A DNA stretch of 64,000 nt from Paragordius varius (Eukaryota; Nematomorpha), in assembly GCA_964247055.1 (NCBI GenBank), contig OZ176058.1:4774001-4838000 (forward strand). Direction: 5' to 3'. Position 1 is the first letter of the stretch, and each line of letters begins with the position of its first letter. The notes under the pieces are model-generated. The model saw only the letters and a list, made by a program, of their open reading frames with translations, did no database searches and was not told where the DNA came from. The translations under genes and the position numbers were made by a program. Of this stretch, positions 48,420-61,762 are shown in pieces.

Positions 48420-49312
48420 TATCTTTCAGGGGGCTAGAAATTATGAATGAGGTTTGTTTACCTTTTATATTAGTTTTACAGTAAAAATTTTGTAAAAAGA
48501 GTATACTAAAAAGAGTTTAATATTTTTTGGTTATAACGACAAAATTAATCAAAACTTTTACGAAAAACATGATTTAAATAGCTCTATATATTTTTGTGTT
48601 ACAGATATTAATGATTCACATTCACCCTTGAACAATTCATATATTCACCCTAAAAAAATTTGTCTTTTCAGGCAGCTAATATAACTCATCAAAAAAATAT
48701 ATTCTTATATAATTTTTAAGCATAATTATGATTTTATATCTTTACCTTATTTTGATATATCGATCTCAAAACTAATTGTGGTTTCTTTTGATTAAATATT
48801 TTAACTTTTTGAAATTTTTAATTGTTATTTTTCGAATTGATGTTATACGGAAAATATAAAGACAAATATTTTTTCTTAAAAGTCAACCCTATACTTTTTA
48901 AAACCTTGTTATATCCTATAAAAATCTTTTAATTTCAATTGTAATTGATTATTCTACCAATTTACTTTTTTATTTCATACTTTACATTTCAAAACAATGA
49001 GTTAAGGTTTTAAAAATATCGTTTTAAAAGTATGGTTTTTTTTAGTAAAAAATATTTGTCCTTATATTTTTATTACATTTTATCCGTATAATTTAAGTAT
49101 ATAACATAAAAATTAGGAATAGAGAATGAAATTTGAGCGTATCAATTATACCACTTACAGTAGAAATTCACCCTTAATTCACTCTTGAACAAATCAATAT
49201 ATTTATAGTTTTTGAAAATAAATATTTTATTTTTTCTTTTAATTTTAATCTCAAAACTAATTGTTCTTTTGATTAAATATGTTCTTTTAATAAATTTTTT
49301 ATTTTTCAAATC

Positions 49313-49349
<37 letters not shown>

Positions 49350-49360
49350 TCGATTTCAAG
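48420..49360 (+). repeat. Right-arm remnant of STX16 intron 3
   Basis: Starts with an exon 3-tail copy (GGGGCTAGAAATTATGAATG then AG|GTTTGTTTACC), the only exon 3 trace in this arm. Then come worn MITE-B ends (TTCACCCTTGAACAATTCAT near 48623), a MITE-A-like stretch at about 48845-49100 and a (TA)n run at 49316-49348 before exon 4. Confidence 0.75.
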
Positions 49361-52300
49361 GTAAACTATGGAATTGAAAAAATTGGTCAAAAAATTATTG
49401 AATTAGATGCGTTACATGTTAAGAAAGTTAGTATGCCAACATTAGATGATACCACTTATAATACCAATCAAATAAATGTCACCAATAATCCTAATTTCGA
49501 CATTCAAAAGAAGAGTGAACAAATAACTCAGGTAAATTATTCAAAATTATAGGTAAAAATGTTTTAAAAATTGATTAAAATTAAAAAATTTGGAAAAAAT
49601 CAAAAAAGTTGAAAAAATTGATATATATTAATATATATATAGATATATATATAGTTTTGTAAGAATTGTTACTTATATTTTATTTATATCTGGAAAAAGT
49701 TTTTTAAAAAACTCTCTACAATTAAGGATATTACAGTTAAAAATTCTCTAAAAATCTTTTATAAATCAAAAAATTTGCTAAAAATATAAAAAAATTGATA
49801 TTTATTTAGATTTTTTTGTGAGAATTGATATATATTTGGTATGGGTTATCTTTATATCTGAAAAAAAAATTTATTTAAAAAACTATTTACATTATTAAGG
49901 ATATTAAAAAGTAAAAATGTTATGTGTTTAAAATATAAAAAAATGGATATTTATTGAGATTTTTTGTCAGAATTGAGACATATATTGTATGTGTTATAAT
50001 TATATTTGAACAAAAAAAGTTTGTAAAAAACTACATAAATAAGGATATTACAGGTAAAAATTCTTTGAAAAGTATTATCAAAAGATCTAAAAACATATAA
50101 AAAATAGATAATTATTGAGATTTTTTTGAGAATTGTCAAATATACTGTATGGGTTATCTTTATATCTGAACAAAAAAAGTTTTTTTTAAAAAAATACACA
50201 ATTATGGATATTACAGGTGAAAATGTTTTAAAAATGTTTTAAAAATCAAAAAATATAAAAAAATGGAAAAATTTCAAAAAATTGATAAAAATATGGATAA
50301 TTTAGTTTGTTGAGAATTGTTACATATATCGTATGGATCTTTATATCTGAAAAAATGGTTTTTTAAAAAAACTACACAAAGGTTATTACAGGTAAAAATT
50401 CTCTAAAAATCTTTTATAAATCAAAAAATTTCCTAAAAATTTAAGAAATTACAAAAATGGATATTTATTGAGATTTTTGTGAGAATTGTCAAATATATGG
50501 GTTATCTTTATATCCGATAAAAGTTTTTTTTAAAAAATTACACAATTATGGATATTACAGGTAAAAATGTTAAATGTGTTTGTTCTGATAGACAAATATT
50601 TTTTTGAATTTTTTTTCATTGTTTGATTATATACTAAAATAAATGTCGCCAATAATCTTGATATTCTAAAGAAGAGTGAATAAATTACTCAGGTAAATTG
50701 AAAATTACAGATAAAAATGTTTTAAAGAGTATCAAAAAGTCAAAAATTCAAAAAATCTAAAAAAATGAATATTTATTGAGATTTTTTTGTCAGAATTGAT
50801 AGATACATTGTATGGGTTATTGTTAATTTGAAAAAATGGTTTTTTTAAAAAACCACACAATTAAAAAGGATATTACTGGTAAAAATGTTTAAAAAAAATT
50901 GAATGTTACAACAGGTAAAAATTAATAAAATTTTGTTAAATTCAAAAGATGGTAGTAATGTTATAAAATACTTTTTGATCAAATTTTTTATGTAAAACAT
51001 AAAAATTGCCTTATATCTAAGAAAAGTATTATCAAAAAAAGTTAAAAACACGACAGAATTCCTTTAAATTTTACATCAAAAAATGGATGTTTCTAACAAT
51101 AAAATTCGACAAAGTTTTATATTATAATGAAAACGTAAAATTATAAGACAGATCTTTTTTTTCAAAGGACCACTCTACTTTATTAATGCTTGAATTTTTT
51201 TAAATTGTTTCTTATAAACTGCAAACACCTATATATATATATATATATTAAATTATCTAAATAAATAAGTTTTAACATTGTATGGTGCTTAAAAAATTTT
51301 TTTAACTCTATCTCTGTGTATAATTTCAGTTTTTTTATTGAATCTTTTAATTTTTTTGTCTCTTAATATACCATTTACAGTTCAAATTTACCCTAGAACA
51401 ATTCAAATTCACCCTAAATATAAATTATGTGTTATCGAACTAATATAACTCTCATTATTATTATGAAATATATCTTTATGGCATATAGTTTATAATTTTT
51501 TGAGTATACTATTTTAATTTAAAACAACATTTTATATAAAGGTAATTTTTATTATTTTAAAAAACATAATTTATTTTTAGGGTGAATTTGAATTGTTCAA
51601 GGGTGAATTTGAGTTGTTTTAGGGTGAATTTGAATTGTGTTTAGGGTGAATTTGTCTCTTTACAATTTGTGATTCTGTTTAATATAAGCAATTTTTACTG
51701 TGTTATTTACTTTTTTTCGTAAAATATCCGGATGAGTTTTTAAAAAACTAGATATTTTCCATTTTTTGATAAAATAAAATATTTTTATTACTTAAAAAAA
51801 TATCTAGATGTTACAACATTGTCAATCCCTAGTCAAACGCATAAATAATCAAAAACAACTTCAACTCAACAATAACACGAATACAGAAGGGAAAATTAGC
51901 CCTAAGGAATTTCAACTTAAACGCAATATTACAACTTTCCTAGCTCGACAATTGTGTGACCTTACCTTGTCTTTTCGACGAAGTCAATCCACTTACCTTA
52001 AAGGTTTTGCTTTGAAATTGAAATTTTTAATTTTTTTGAGTTTTTGAAAAATTAAATTGAGAAAAAGATTCATATTTTGAGTATTAAAATCTGTATAAAA
52101 AAGTGAAACTTAAACGCAAAATCAACTTTTTCAGTTATAAAATTGTGTAATTTACCCTTTCGACGGAATCAATTTACTTATCTTAAAGGGTTTGCTTTAA
52201 AGTTTTTGAATTTTCAAAGTGAATAAAATAATTTTTTGAGTTTTGTAACAAATTCTGTTGAAAACGCTTTAAAATTGCCACTTAAACGTAATATAACAAC

Positions 52301-55300
52301 CTTCCTAGTTAAAAAATTGTGTGATTTAACCTTGTCTTTTCGACGAAGTCAATCCACTTACCTTAAAGGTTTTTTTGTAATTTGATTTTTTGAGTTTTCT
52401 GGAAATTGATTTTTTGAAAATGTTTCAGAGTGAATAAAATAGCTAGTTTTTTGAGGTTTTTCTATTAAAAACGCCTAAGAAATGCCATTTAAACGCAATA
52501 AAACAACTTTCCTAGCGAAACAATTGTGTGACTTAACCGTGTCTTTTCGCCGAAATCCACCTATCTTAAAGGTTTTGCTTTGAAATTCGAATTTTTTGAG
52601 TTTTAAAGCGTTTCAAAGTAAATAATTAACTAATTTTTGGGTTTTAAAACTAATTCTTAATAAAAAAAAAACGCTTAAGAAATGCCATTTAAACATTATA
52701 TGACTTAATTCTGTCTTTTCGACGAAGTCAATCCACTTATCTTAAAGGTTTTTTTGTAATTTGAAATTTTAATTTTTTTGAGTTTTAAAACAAATTCTTA
52801 CGCTTCAAGAAAAGCATTTTTAACGCAAAAAAACATTTCAGTTAAAAAATTGTGTGATTTAACCTTGTCTTTTCGCCGAAGTCAATCCACTTATCTTAAA
52901 GGTTCAAAATTGAGTTTTCTCGTAAAAATTGAAATTTTTAAACATTAAAAGAATAATTTTTTTGCGTTTTAAAACAAATAATTCGTTAAAACCCTTCAAG
53001 TAATCCCACTTAAACATTATATGACTTAATTCTGTCTTTTCTACGAAGTCAATCCATTCACCTTAAAGGGAAATTCAAATTTTTTGAGTTTTAAAACAAA
53101 TTCTTCATAAAAACGCTTCAAGAAATTTAAACGCAATATAACAACTTTCCTAGCGAAACAATTGTGTGACCTTACCTTGTCTTTTCGCCGAAGTCAATCC
53201 ACTTACCTTAAAGGTTTTGCCTTAAAGTTTTAATTTTCTTGAGTTTTTAAACAAATTCTGTTGAAAAAACGCTTCAAGAAATGCAACTTAAACGTAATAT
53301 AACAACTTTTTTAGCTAAACAATTGTGTGACCTTACCTTGTCTTTTCGACGAAGTCAATCCACTTATCTTAAAGGTTTTGCTTTAAAGGTTTCTGAAAAT
53401 TGAAAATTTGAAAATGTTTCAGAGTGAATAAAATAGCTAGTTTTTTGAGGTTTTTCTATTAAAAACGCCTAAGAAATGCCATTTAAACATTATATGACTT
53501 AATTCTGTCTTTTCGCCGAAGTTAATCCATTCACCTTAAAGGTTTTGCTTTGAAGTTTTTGAATTTTCAAAGTTTGAGTTTTTTAACAAATTCTGTTGAA
53601 AAACGCCTTAATTATGCAACTTAAACGCAAAACAATTTTTCCTAGCTAAACAATTGTGTGACTTAACCTTGTCTTTTCGACGTAGTCAATCCACTTATCT
53701 TAAAGGTTTTGCTTTAAAGTTATGAAATGTTTCAGAGTGAATAAAATAACTAATTTTTTTGACTTTTAAAACAAAATCTGTTGAATAACGCTTCAAGGGA
53801 AAAAAATATATGTCCTCTTTTCATGTGTCATTTTAAGTTTTAAAAATCAAAAATTTTGGTTTCTTATGGGCAAAAAATATTTTATTATATAATTTGCATT
53901 TGGTTTTTAAAATTTTAACTTAACAATATATTTATTTAATATAGATTTTCAACAAAAATAATATAAGGGTTCTTGGAATTATTTGTATTTTAAACATTTT
54001 TTATTCATAATTGTTATGTCTTTATCTTTCTTGTTTTTAACTGAATTTTTTTGACCCCTAATAATTTTTTTATTTAATATAAAGTGTAAAAAAGTACACT
54101 ATTTGTAGAAGAAATTATATATTAATTTTTACATTTTTTGCCTTTATAAAATATAATATACAGTATGAGTAAGTATATATATATATATATATATTGCTAG
54201 AAAGTTATTTATTATTGCCAAATAGTAAATACAAAAAAGGGGGCTTAGAGTTATTTTTACTTTTTATTATTATTAGCCAATAATAGTGCGCCCTTTATTG
54301 TATTTACTATTTGGCAATATTTAATAACTCTCTGGCAATATATATTCACTCCTGTATTTAATAAATATATCAAACTTGAAATGTTCAAAGGACCAACTTG
54401 AAGTGTTTAAGGACACTCTTTATGTGCAAATGGTCCAAAAAATTTTAAAAATAAATGTATGGCGTCTTAAAAACATTTGTAGTTTAATGTTAAATAATTT
54501 ATATTATTTACTTAGAAATTGAAAGATTTCAAACACTGTATGAACAATACAATACGACCCCCACCATGGATTATAAAACAGCCACAAACGCAAAGGCAAA
54601 TGTTAATCATGAAAATATTACAGTAAAAATTGTATTTATATATATAAAACGTAAAAATATAAAGACAACAATTTTTTTAAAAGACAACCAACCATACTTT
54701 TAAAAACCTTGAAATTTTTTCCATAGAATCTATTTGAAATTTCATTTTAAAATATATAATTGAATGGATTAACACAATTTACATAACTAATCTTTATTTT
54801 GCAACTCAAAACAATAAGTAAAATTTTGAATAAATTAAGGTATATACCATTTACAATTCAAATTCACCCTCAAACAATCCAAATTCACCCTTAAACGATA
54901 TATTATGTGTTTTCTTTCAATCTAACATAACTCATCATTAATATGAAATATATTTTTTGGATATAGTTTATTATTTTTTCAGCATTATATAAATTTTAAA
55001 CAAAATATCATATTTTGAAAAATATCAAAAAATAAAGGTAATTTTTAATTTTAAACAAAAACACATAATTTATTTTAGGATAAATTTAATTGTTCAAGGG
55101 TGATATTTAATAGTTCAAAGGTAAATTTGATTTGTTCGTGGGTGGATTTAAATTGTTTAAGAGTGATTTTTAATTGTTCAAAGGTGAATTGAATAGTTCA
55201 AAGGTGAATTCGAATTGTACGCAAGGGTAAATTTGATTTGTTTGAGGTGAATTTGAACTGTAAATGGTAGATTTAAATTCTTTTTAAATTGTTTAAGGGT

Positions 55301-58300
55301 AAATTTAAGGGTAATATTTTATAGTTTAAAGGTGGATTCGAATTGTTCACAAGAGTGAATTTGATTGTTCAAGGGTGATTTTTAATTGTTCAAGGGTGGA
55401 ATTTTTAAGGGTGATTTTGAATTGTTCAAGGGTGAGTTTAATTAGTTCTAAGGTGAATTCGAATTGTACGTGGTAGATTTGAATAGTTCAAGAGTGAATT
55501 TGAATTATTTAAGGGTGGATTTTAATTGTTTAAGGGAGAATTCAAATAGTTCAAAGGTTAAGTTGAATTGTACACAAGGGTAGATTTGAACTGTAAATAG
55601 CATATTAATTTAAAAGTATGGAGTTGGTTGTCTTTTAGAAATAAAAATATTCTTAATATTTTTACCTATTTTGTCTTTTTTACTTTAAAAATAAAAAAAA
55701 ACTATTTAGGAACACGATGAAACTAACAATACAAAAATCTTGTGGGAAAATAAATTGACTTCATCGAATTCTCTACACCCCAGCGATAATAATGTTATAA
55801 TGTCTGATATGGATATAAACTATCAAAAATCAAATGATAATTCCTTAAACCCAAATTTTGAACGCTTTCAAAAAGTGAGTTTTAAATAGTTTATATCCAA
55901 ATATTGGATACTCTTTTTTTAATTTATAATTGCAAGAAAAAAAGCTAGTAGTATTTTTGAAAAAATATTTGTCTTTATATTATCACGTTTTGTCCGTATA
56001 AATTTAATTTTTATTGTGATAAAAAAAGCTTTGTTTTAAATTTAAAAACTATTATATTATATTACATAAATAATAATGTTGAAATATGAAATTTTTTAAA
56101 ATTTTAAATAAAATTATCAAAAAAATATAACTAAAATAATGTTAATTGTTTTAAAAATTATTATTAAAATTGTATAATTTAATACAAATATTTTGCAATC
56201 CATATAAGAATATAGAAAAAAATTTATTAAATCAATTATACTAATAATTAAATTTTCAAAAAAAAATGTTTTATTTTAAAATTTTTTAGTATATAATTGA
56301 TTTTATAAACTTTTTGTTTCTTTATAATTATATGGATTCCAAGATATTTGTATTATTAATAATTTTTTAAAAAAATAACATTTTTTTAAATTATAATCAC
56401 GAAAATTAAAACATTTTATTTTAAAACTTATTAATATAATTGATTTCATAAACTTTTTTTCTTTATAATTATATGGATTCCAAGATATTTGTATTATTAA
56501 TAATTTAAAAAAATAACATTTTTTTTTTCGATAATTTTAACTATAATATTAAAAAAAATCAAATTTAAACAATATTATTAGGATATATAATATAATAATT
56601 ATTAATTTAATATAAGTTTTAAGCCTTTTTTAAATTATACAGTAAAGTTTGATATTATATCGTATCGTCTTTGTGTAATGGCTAGCCATTGTATCCGTAT
56701 AGAAGTTGTCTGTAATATTTGCGATCCTGCCAGGCGTTATCATCAATGTTGGCAACACTTAAATCATTATTTATTGTTTTTTCCCAGTTGAATGTTGGTC
56801 TGCCCCTGCGATTGTTACCTTCGGGATGTAGGGATAAAATTTTATTTGTCCATTGTTCTGGAGCACGTTTGATGTGTCCGAAATATCTGAGCCTATTTTT
56901 TCTGAGCATGACATTTAAAGGTTCAATTTGGTAGAGTTGATGTAAATTTGAATTTGACTTATTGGGTTGGAATAAATTTAGTATCCGTTTTTCTAAGTTC
57001 ATTAGTTTTTTCTCGATTGAATCTGTCATCGGCCACGTTTCGCAACCATACAGGAGTATGGGACGTATGCCGGCTTTGTAAATCAAACCTTTGTTTTTTG
57101 CTGATATGTGTTTATTTTTGAGGACAAATTTAAGTTGATGATATTTTACCCAAGCCTGTTGGGATCTATATTTAACTGATTGGTTTATTCCACCTAGGCA
57201 ATGTATGACATCACCCAAGTATTTGAAATTATTCACCAATTCGATTTTGGTGTCTGCCATATAAACGTAATTTAGGGAAGTGGATGAGTTATTTATTGTT
57301 TTATTTTTACATGATTCACATATAAATTTGTCATTATTGATTAGTTTCCCTTTTATAAGCGAGCACTTTTTGTGTACCCACTTATTGCATGATGTACATA
57401 GGATTGAATTGAGTTTAACATCTAAATCACATACTCCACATGGAAACTTAGGTCGTTCATATACAGTTTCACCCGTTATCATCACCTTTGTTTTGCTTAT
57501 ATTTATATTCATTCCACCCTTTTCTAAGTGTAATTTCCATGTGTTGTACTTTTGATTTAATGCTTCCATTGATGTTGCGGTGAGGACAATGTCGTCCGCA
57601 TAGATAAGTTCCCATGGTGGGCCTTGTTTTATATCTTTTGTTAGGTAATCCATTATTAATATGAAGAGTAGAGGGCTTAGGATGGAGCCTTGATGAAGAC
57701 CAGATTCGTTTGGAACAAAAGCTGTGTTACCTAGTGTTAATCTGACGCAGTTTGTTGTTTTGTAGTACATCATTTCTATTGATTTAATTATCCACTCATC
57801 TACATTATTGGCTCGTAGTGTGGATGTGATCAACTTCCTGGGGATACAATCAAAGGCCCTTTGTAAATCAATAAAAACATGATATAGTTTTTTATTTTTC
57901 GCTAAATAGTTCTCTTGCAATCTTCTCAAAATGAAGATTGCATCAATTGTGCTACTGTTTGGTTTATAGGCATATTGTGATTCCTGTATACAAACGATTG
58001 ATCTTAGTTTTGATTCAATAATGGATTCAAAAATTTTTAACGGGTGTTCCAATAACTTAAGTGGTCGGTAGGAGGAGCAAACGAGTATGTCTCCTTTGTT
58101 TTTATAAATGGGTATGATGGTGCTTTTTGACCAATCATTAGGGATGCGATTTGTTGATAAGATTAGATTGAATATGTTAGTTAAATGTATAATGCATTGT
58201 GGTAAAGCTTTGATCATGTCACAGCTGAGTTCAGATGGACCTGTAGCTTTGTTATTTTTCATCTTGGCCAAGGCATCTCTTACATCGTCTGTTGTTATCA

Positions 58301-61300
58301 ATGGTCGAGGACCAATTGCTGGTGGTTGGTTTATTGTTTCAAAATCATGTTTTTGTGCAAATTGTTCTTTGTAATACGTTGTCCAGACATTGCTTATGTC
58401 ACTCCACTCAGTTACTAGTTGTTGATCTTTATCTTTAATATAGGAAATTTGTTTAATGTCCTTTTTATTATTGTTAACTGAATTTATTGTTCGAAAAATC
58501 TTAAGATTTTTCATGTCTTGTTCTAATTTTTTAGCTAAATCCAAAGCTTTTTTGTTGGCTGAAATATTGATGGCTTGTTGTAAATTTTTATTTGATTTGA
58601 TATATGATTCCAAGTCTCTTTTATCTTTTGTTTGTTTCCATCTTTTATAGTTATTGCGTTTAATTTTAATTAAAGGTTTTATGGATTCTGACCACCACAA
58701 ATTTGATTGTTGTTTTTTCCTGTATATTTTCTTTCTGCCACAGCAATTAAGCACATTTGGGATGATGCTGTTTTTAAAATTATCCCAAGCTTGTTCAGAT
58801 GTTTTGTGGTTGAGGCTAAGCGATGCATTGACAGTTTCTGAGAGTTGAAGTTTAAGATCAGGAAGGTGTAATTTTTCTAAGTTTATTTTAGGTTTCTGGT
58901 TACTATGGTAATAGGATTTGTTTATTGTTATTATAGCTACAATTAATTTATGTTGCGTGTCAGTAAGGTATGTTTTAGAGTCTTTAATGAATTTTCTATC
59001 TTGAATGGGTGTTAAAATGTAGTCTACCATAGAATTTTGATTACCACTTGTATAAGTTATTAATTTCTTTGCTGGTTTCGTGAAGAGGGTATTGCAGATA
59101 GTAAGTCTAAGAGATGCGCAGTATTCCAATAATGTATCACCTTCTTTGTTACGGCTGCCAAAAGCGTTTCCTCCATGTATTCTCATATAGTCTTCACCAT
59201 TAGTGCCAACGTGGGAATTGAAATCTCCACCTATAAAAATTTTGTCATTTGGAGGTATTGCATGGGAAATGTCGTATAGTTGGTTCCAAAAGGCTTGTTT
59301 GGTTGCTTCGCTTAATCCAGACTGGGGAGCATAGATGGAAAGTATGTTAAGAATTTGTTTTTTAAAGCCGATACGTATTTGGATAATTCTTTCGTTGTGT
59401 CTGTTTACTTCTATTATATTATCACAATATTCATTTTTAATAGCTATAGCCACTCCATGTTGGCCTTTCATTTGACCTTTGTAGAAAATTGTATAATTGT
59501 CTATATTCAGCTTTCCCTCAGATTTATATCTTGTTTCCTGGAGGCAACAGATGTCAATGTTTTTCTCTTTTATTTGGTCGATAACTAAGTTTGATCTACC
59601 GACTAGCGTCGAGATATTCCAAGTGCCGATCTTAAGTGGTTTTACCATATTGTTGGGTGTTTTTTGATGTTTGTGGTTTTTTAGGAGAACATTAATATTG
59701 TTATCATGTAAATTAATATTATTATCAAAATTAAGATTATCACATATATTAATATCATTAATAAAATTATTTGTAAGATTAATATTATCATTTTTAAAAT
59801 ATATATCATTGTTTAAAAGTGTTGTCAATTCATTCATTATTTTCATATACGGTATGATTAAGGCGATTGTTTTACAATTTGCATGCCTTTGCAAATCAAG
59901 AGACTATTTCGGTGTCCCTGACCTATGGAATTGCCTTTCTGGGCTTACGGAGTTCCATCTCCGCTTACATATATTACAAATTGGTTGTTTCTAGCAACTG
60001 GTTATAGCGCCAGATAAACCCGCTTTATCATCTGTGTGAATGCAGGTATTGTGGTATTTTATAGGAAAAAATAATGGTAGTTTATTTTTTCCACCACACC
60101 CCACACAGATGATTTCTTTCCTTTGCCGCTCCCGTTGGTATTAACCAGGGTGCACCACGTGGAGGTGGGAGTCGGACTTTGCACCCCCACTGGAGGTGGG
60201 AGTCGGACTTTTAAAGACAAAATTTTTTTTCCAAAATCAAACACGTCATACTTTACGTATTCTTGCTTTCCAAGAAAAATCAATTAATTTACATAATTTT
60301 AAAATATCTAATTAAGCTGTTTGAGGCAATCATTTCAATCTATCCCTCTCTAATTCAAAATAATGAGTTTAGTTTTTAAAAAATTTAAGGTTTAGAAAGT
60401 TTAGAGGCAAGAAAGAATCAAAGATGAAGTGCTTTAATTATATATACACGCCATCTATATCTTACATTTAATTCTATTCAAAAAATTTATATTGTTTTAA
60501 GTTTTAGGAATATTTTAAATTGAAACAATATTATTTAGGAATAATATAATATTTGTATTAAATTTAAACAAGTTTAAGCTTTTTAATTTTTTATTATTAA
60601 ATTTTTTCAAAAAAATTTTTTTAATAATTAAATATTTTATTATTTAAATTTAAGCTTTTTCATTGATATAATTTTATATTTTAATAGTTTTTAAATATTT
60701 TCAAAAATATTTGAAAATAAAATTTATTAATAATTATTTAATTTACCAAATAAAGACATCCTTACAAAAGAGGGAAAAATTGTTTTCTGACATTGATGGT
60801 GAATTAAGTTATTACAGGGACAAAGAAAAAGAAATTAACAGCCTTGTCCAATCTATTCAGGATTTAAATGCTCTTTTCCAGGATATTGGCACTTTGGTGC
60901 AAGATCAGGTAAAAATTTTATTTTATTTTTAATTTAACTTTTTATCTTTTTGTTAAAATATTTTTAAGATATGATATATAAATTTAAAATATTATATATT
61001 ACATTTTTCATATAACTTTTAAATTTTTTATACTTAAGAATATTATATTAATTAATTAATTAATTGGAATTTTAAAAAAATATATAAATTATTGTGATAT
61101 CCATTTACATCTGTATTGCATATATCATGTACCATTTACAATTCAAAATTATCCTTGAAGAATTCTAATTTACCCTCAAACAATTCAAATCTCCCCTCAA
61201 AGAATTATATGTTTTTTAAAAATTTACCTATATTTTTAAAAAATAAAATTTTTTTTTAAATTAAAATTATATTAAAAAAATAAATAACTATGCCATAAAG

Positions 61301-61676
61301 ATGTATTTCATAGTAATTATAAGTTATATTAGAGTTCGAAAACATATTTTTAGGGTGAATTCGAATTGTTCGAGGGTGAATTTCTGTTTGAGGGTAAATC
61401 TAATCTGTAATTATATAACTCATGGTTTTAGATTATGCGGATTATATTATTATTATTTAGTTTTTAAAAACAAATTGTAGATGGCGTTCTTGTCAAAAAA
61501 ATTCATTCTTAATTTCTTGCATCGCTTATTACTGTACATATCTATTTCGTACTTTGCAACCTAAAACAACTAAATTTTAAAAATTTGTGGTTTTTAAAAT
61601 CTAGAGCTAGCTATGTTTTTTAAAAAAAATTGTTTTACTATTACATTACTTTTTTCTGTAGAGTTTCAATTTTTAC

Positions 61677-61762
<86 letters not shown>

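Larger units (their letters stand above)
56660..60213 (-). mobile_element. Full-length LINE (APE-type non-LTR) in STX16 intron 7, right arm
   Basis: It interrupts a MITE-A that is uninterrupted in the left arm (31690-31766): the MITE is seen up to ACAGTAAAGTTTGATATTAT (56639-56658) and resumes at AAAGACAAAATTTTTTTTCC (60215), with about 30 bases of MITE missing. The 3' end is at about 56660, the 5' end at about 60213. The element is much richer in GC than its surroundings, especially 59890-60213. No target duplication was found. It encodes one ORF. Confidence 0.88.

Noticed and set aside
56719-59994. Seven plus-strand frames of 60-110 codons
   Set aside because: Antisense shadows of the full-length LINE ORF.
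60711-60932. 73-codon frame taken as a stand-alone gene
   Set aside because: It is STX16 exon 8 with read-through into both introns.
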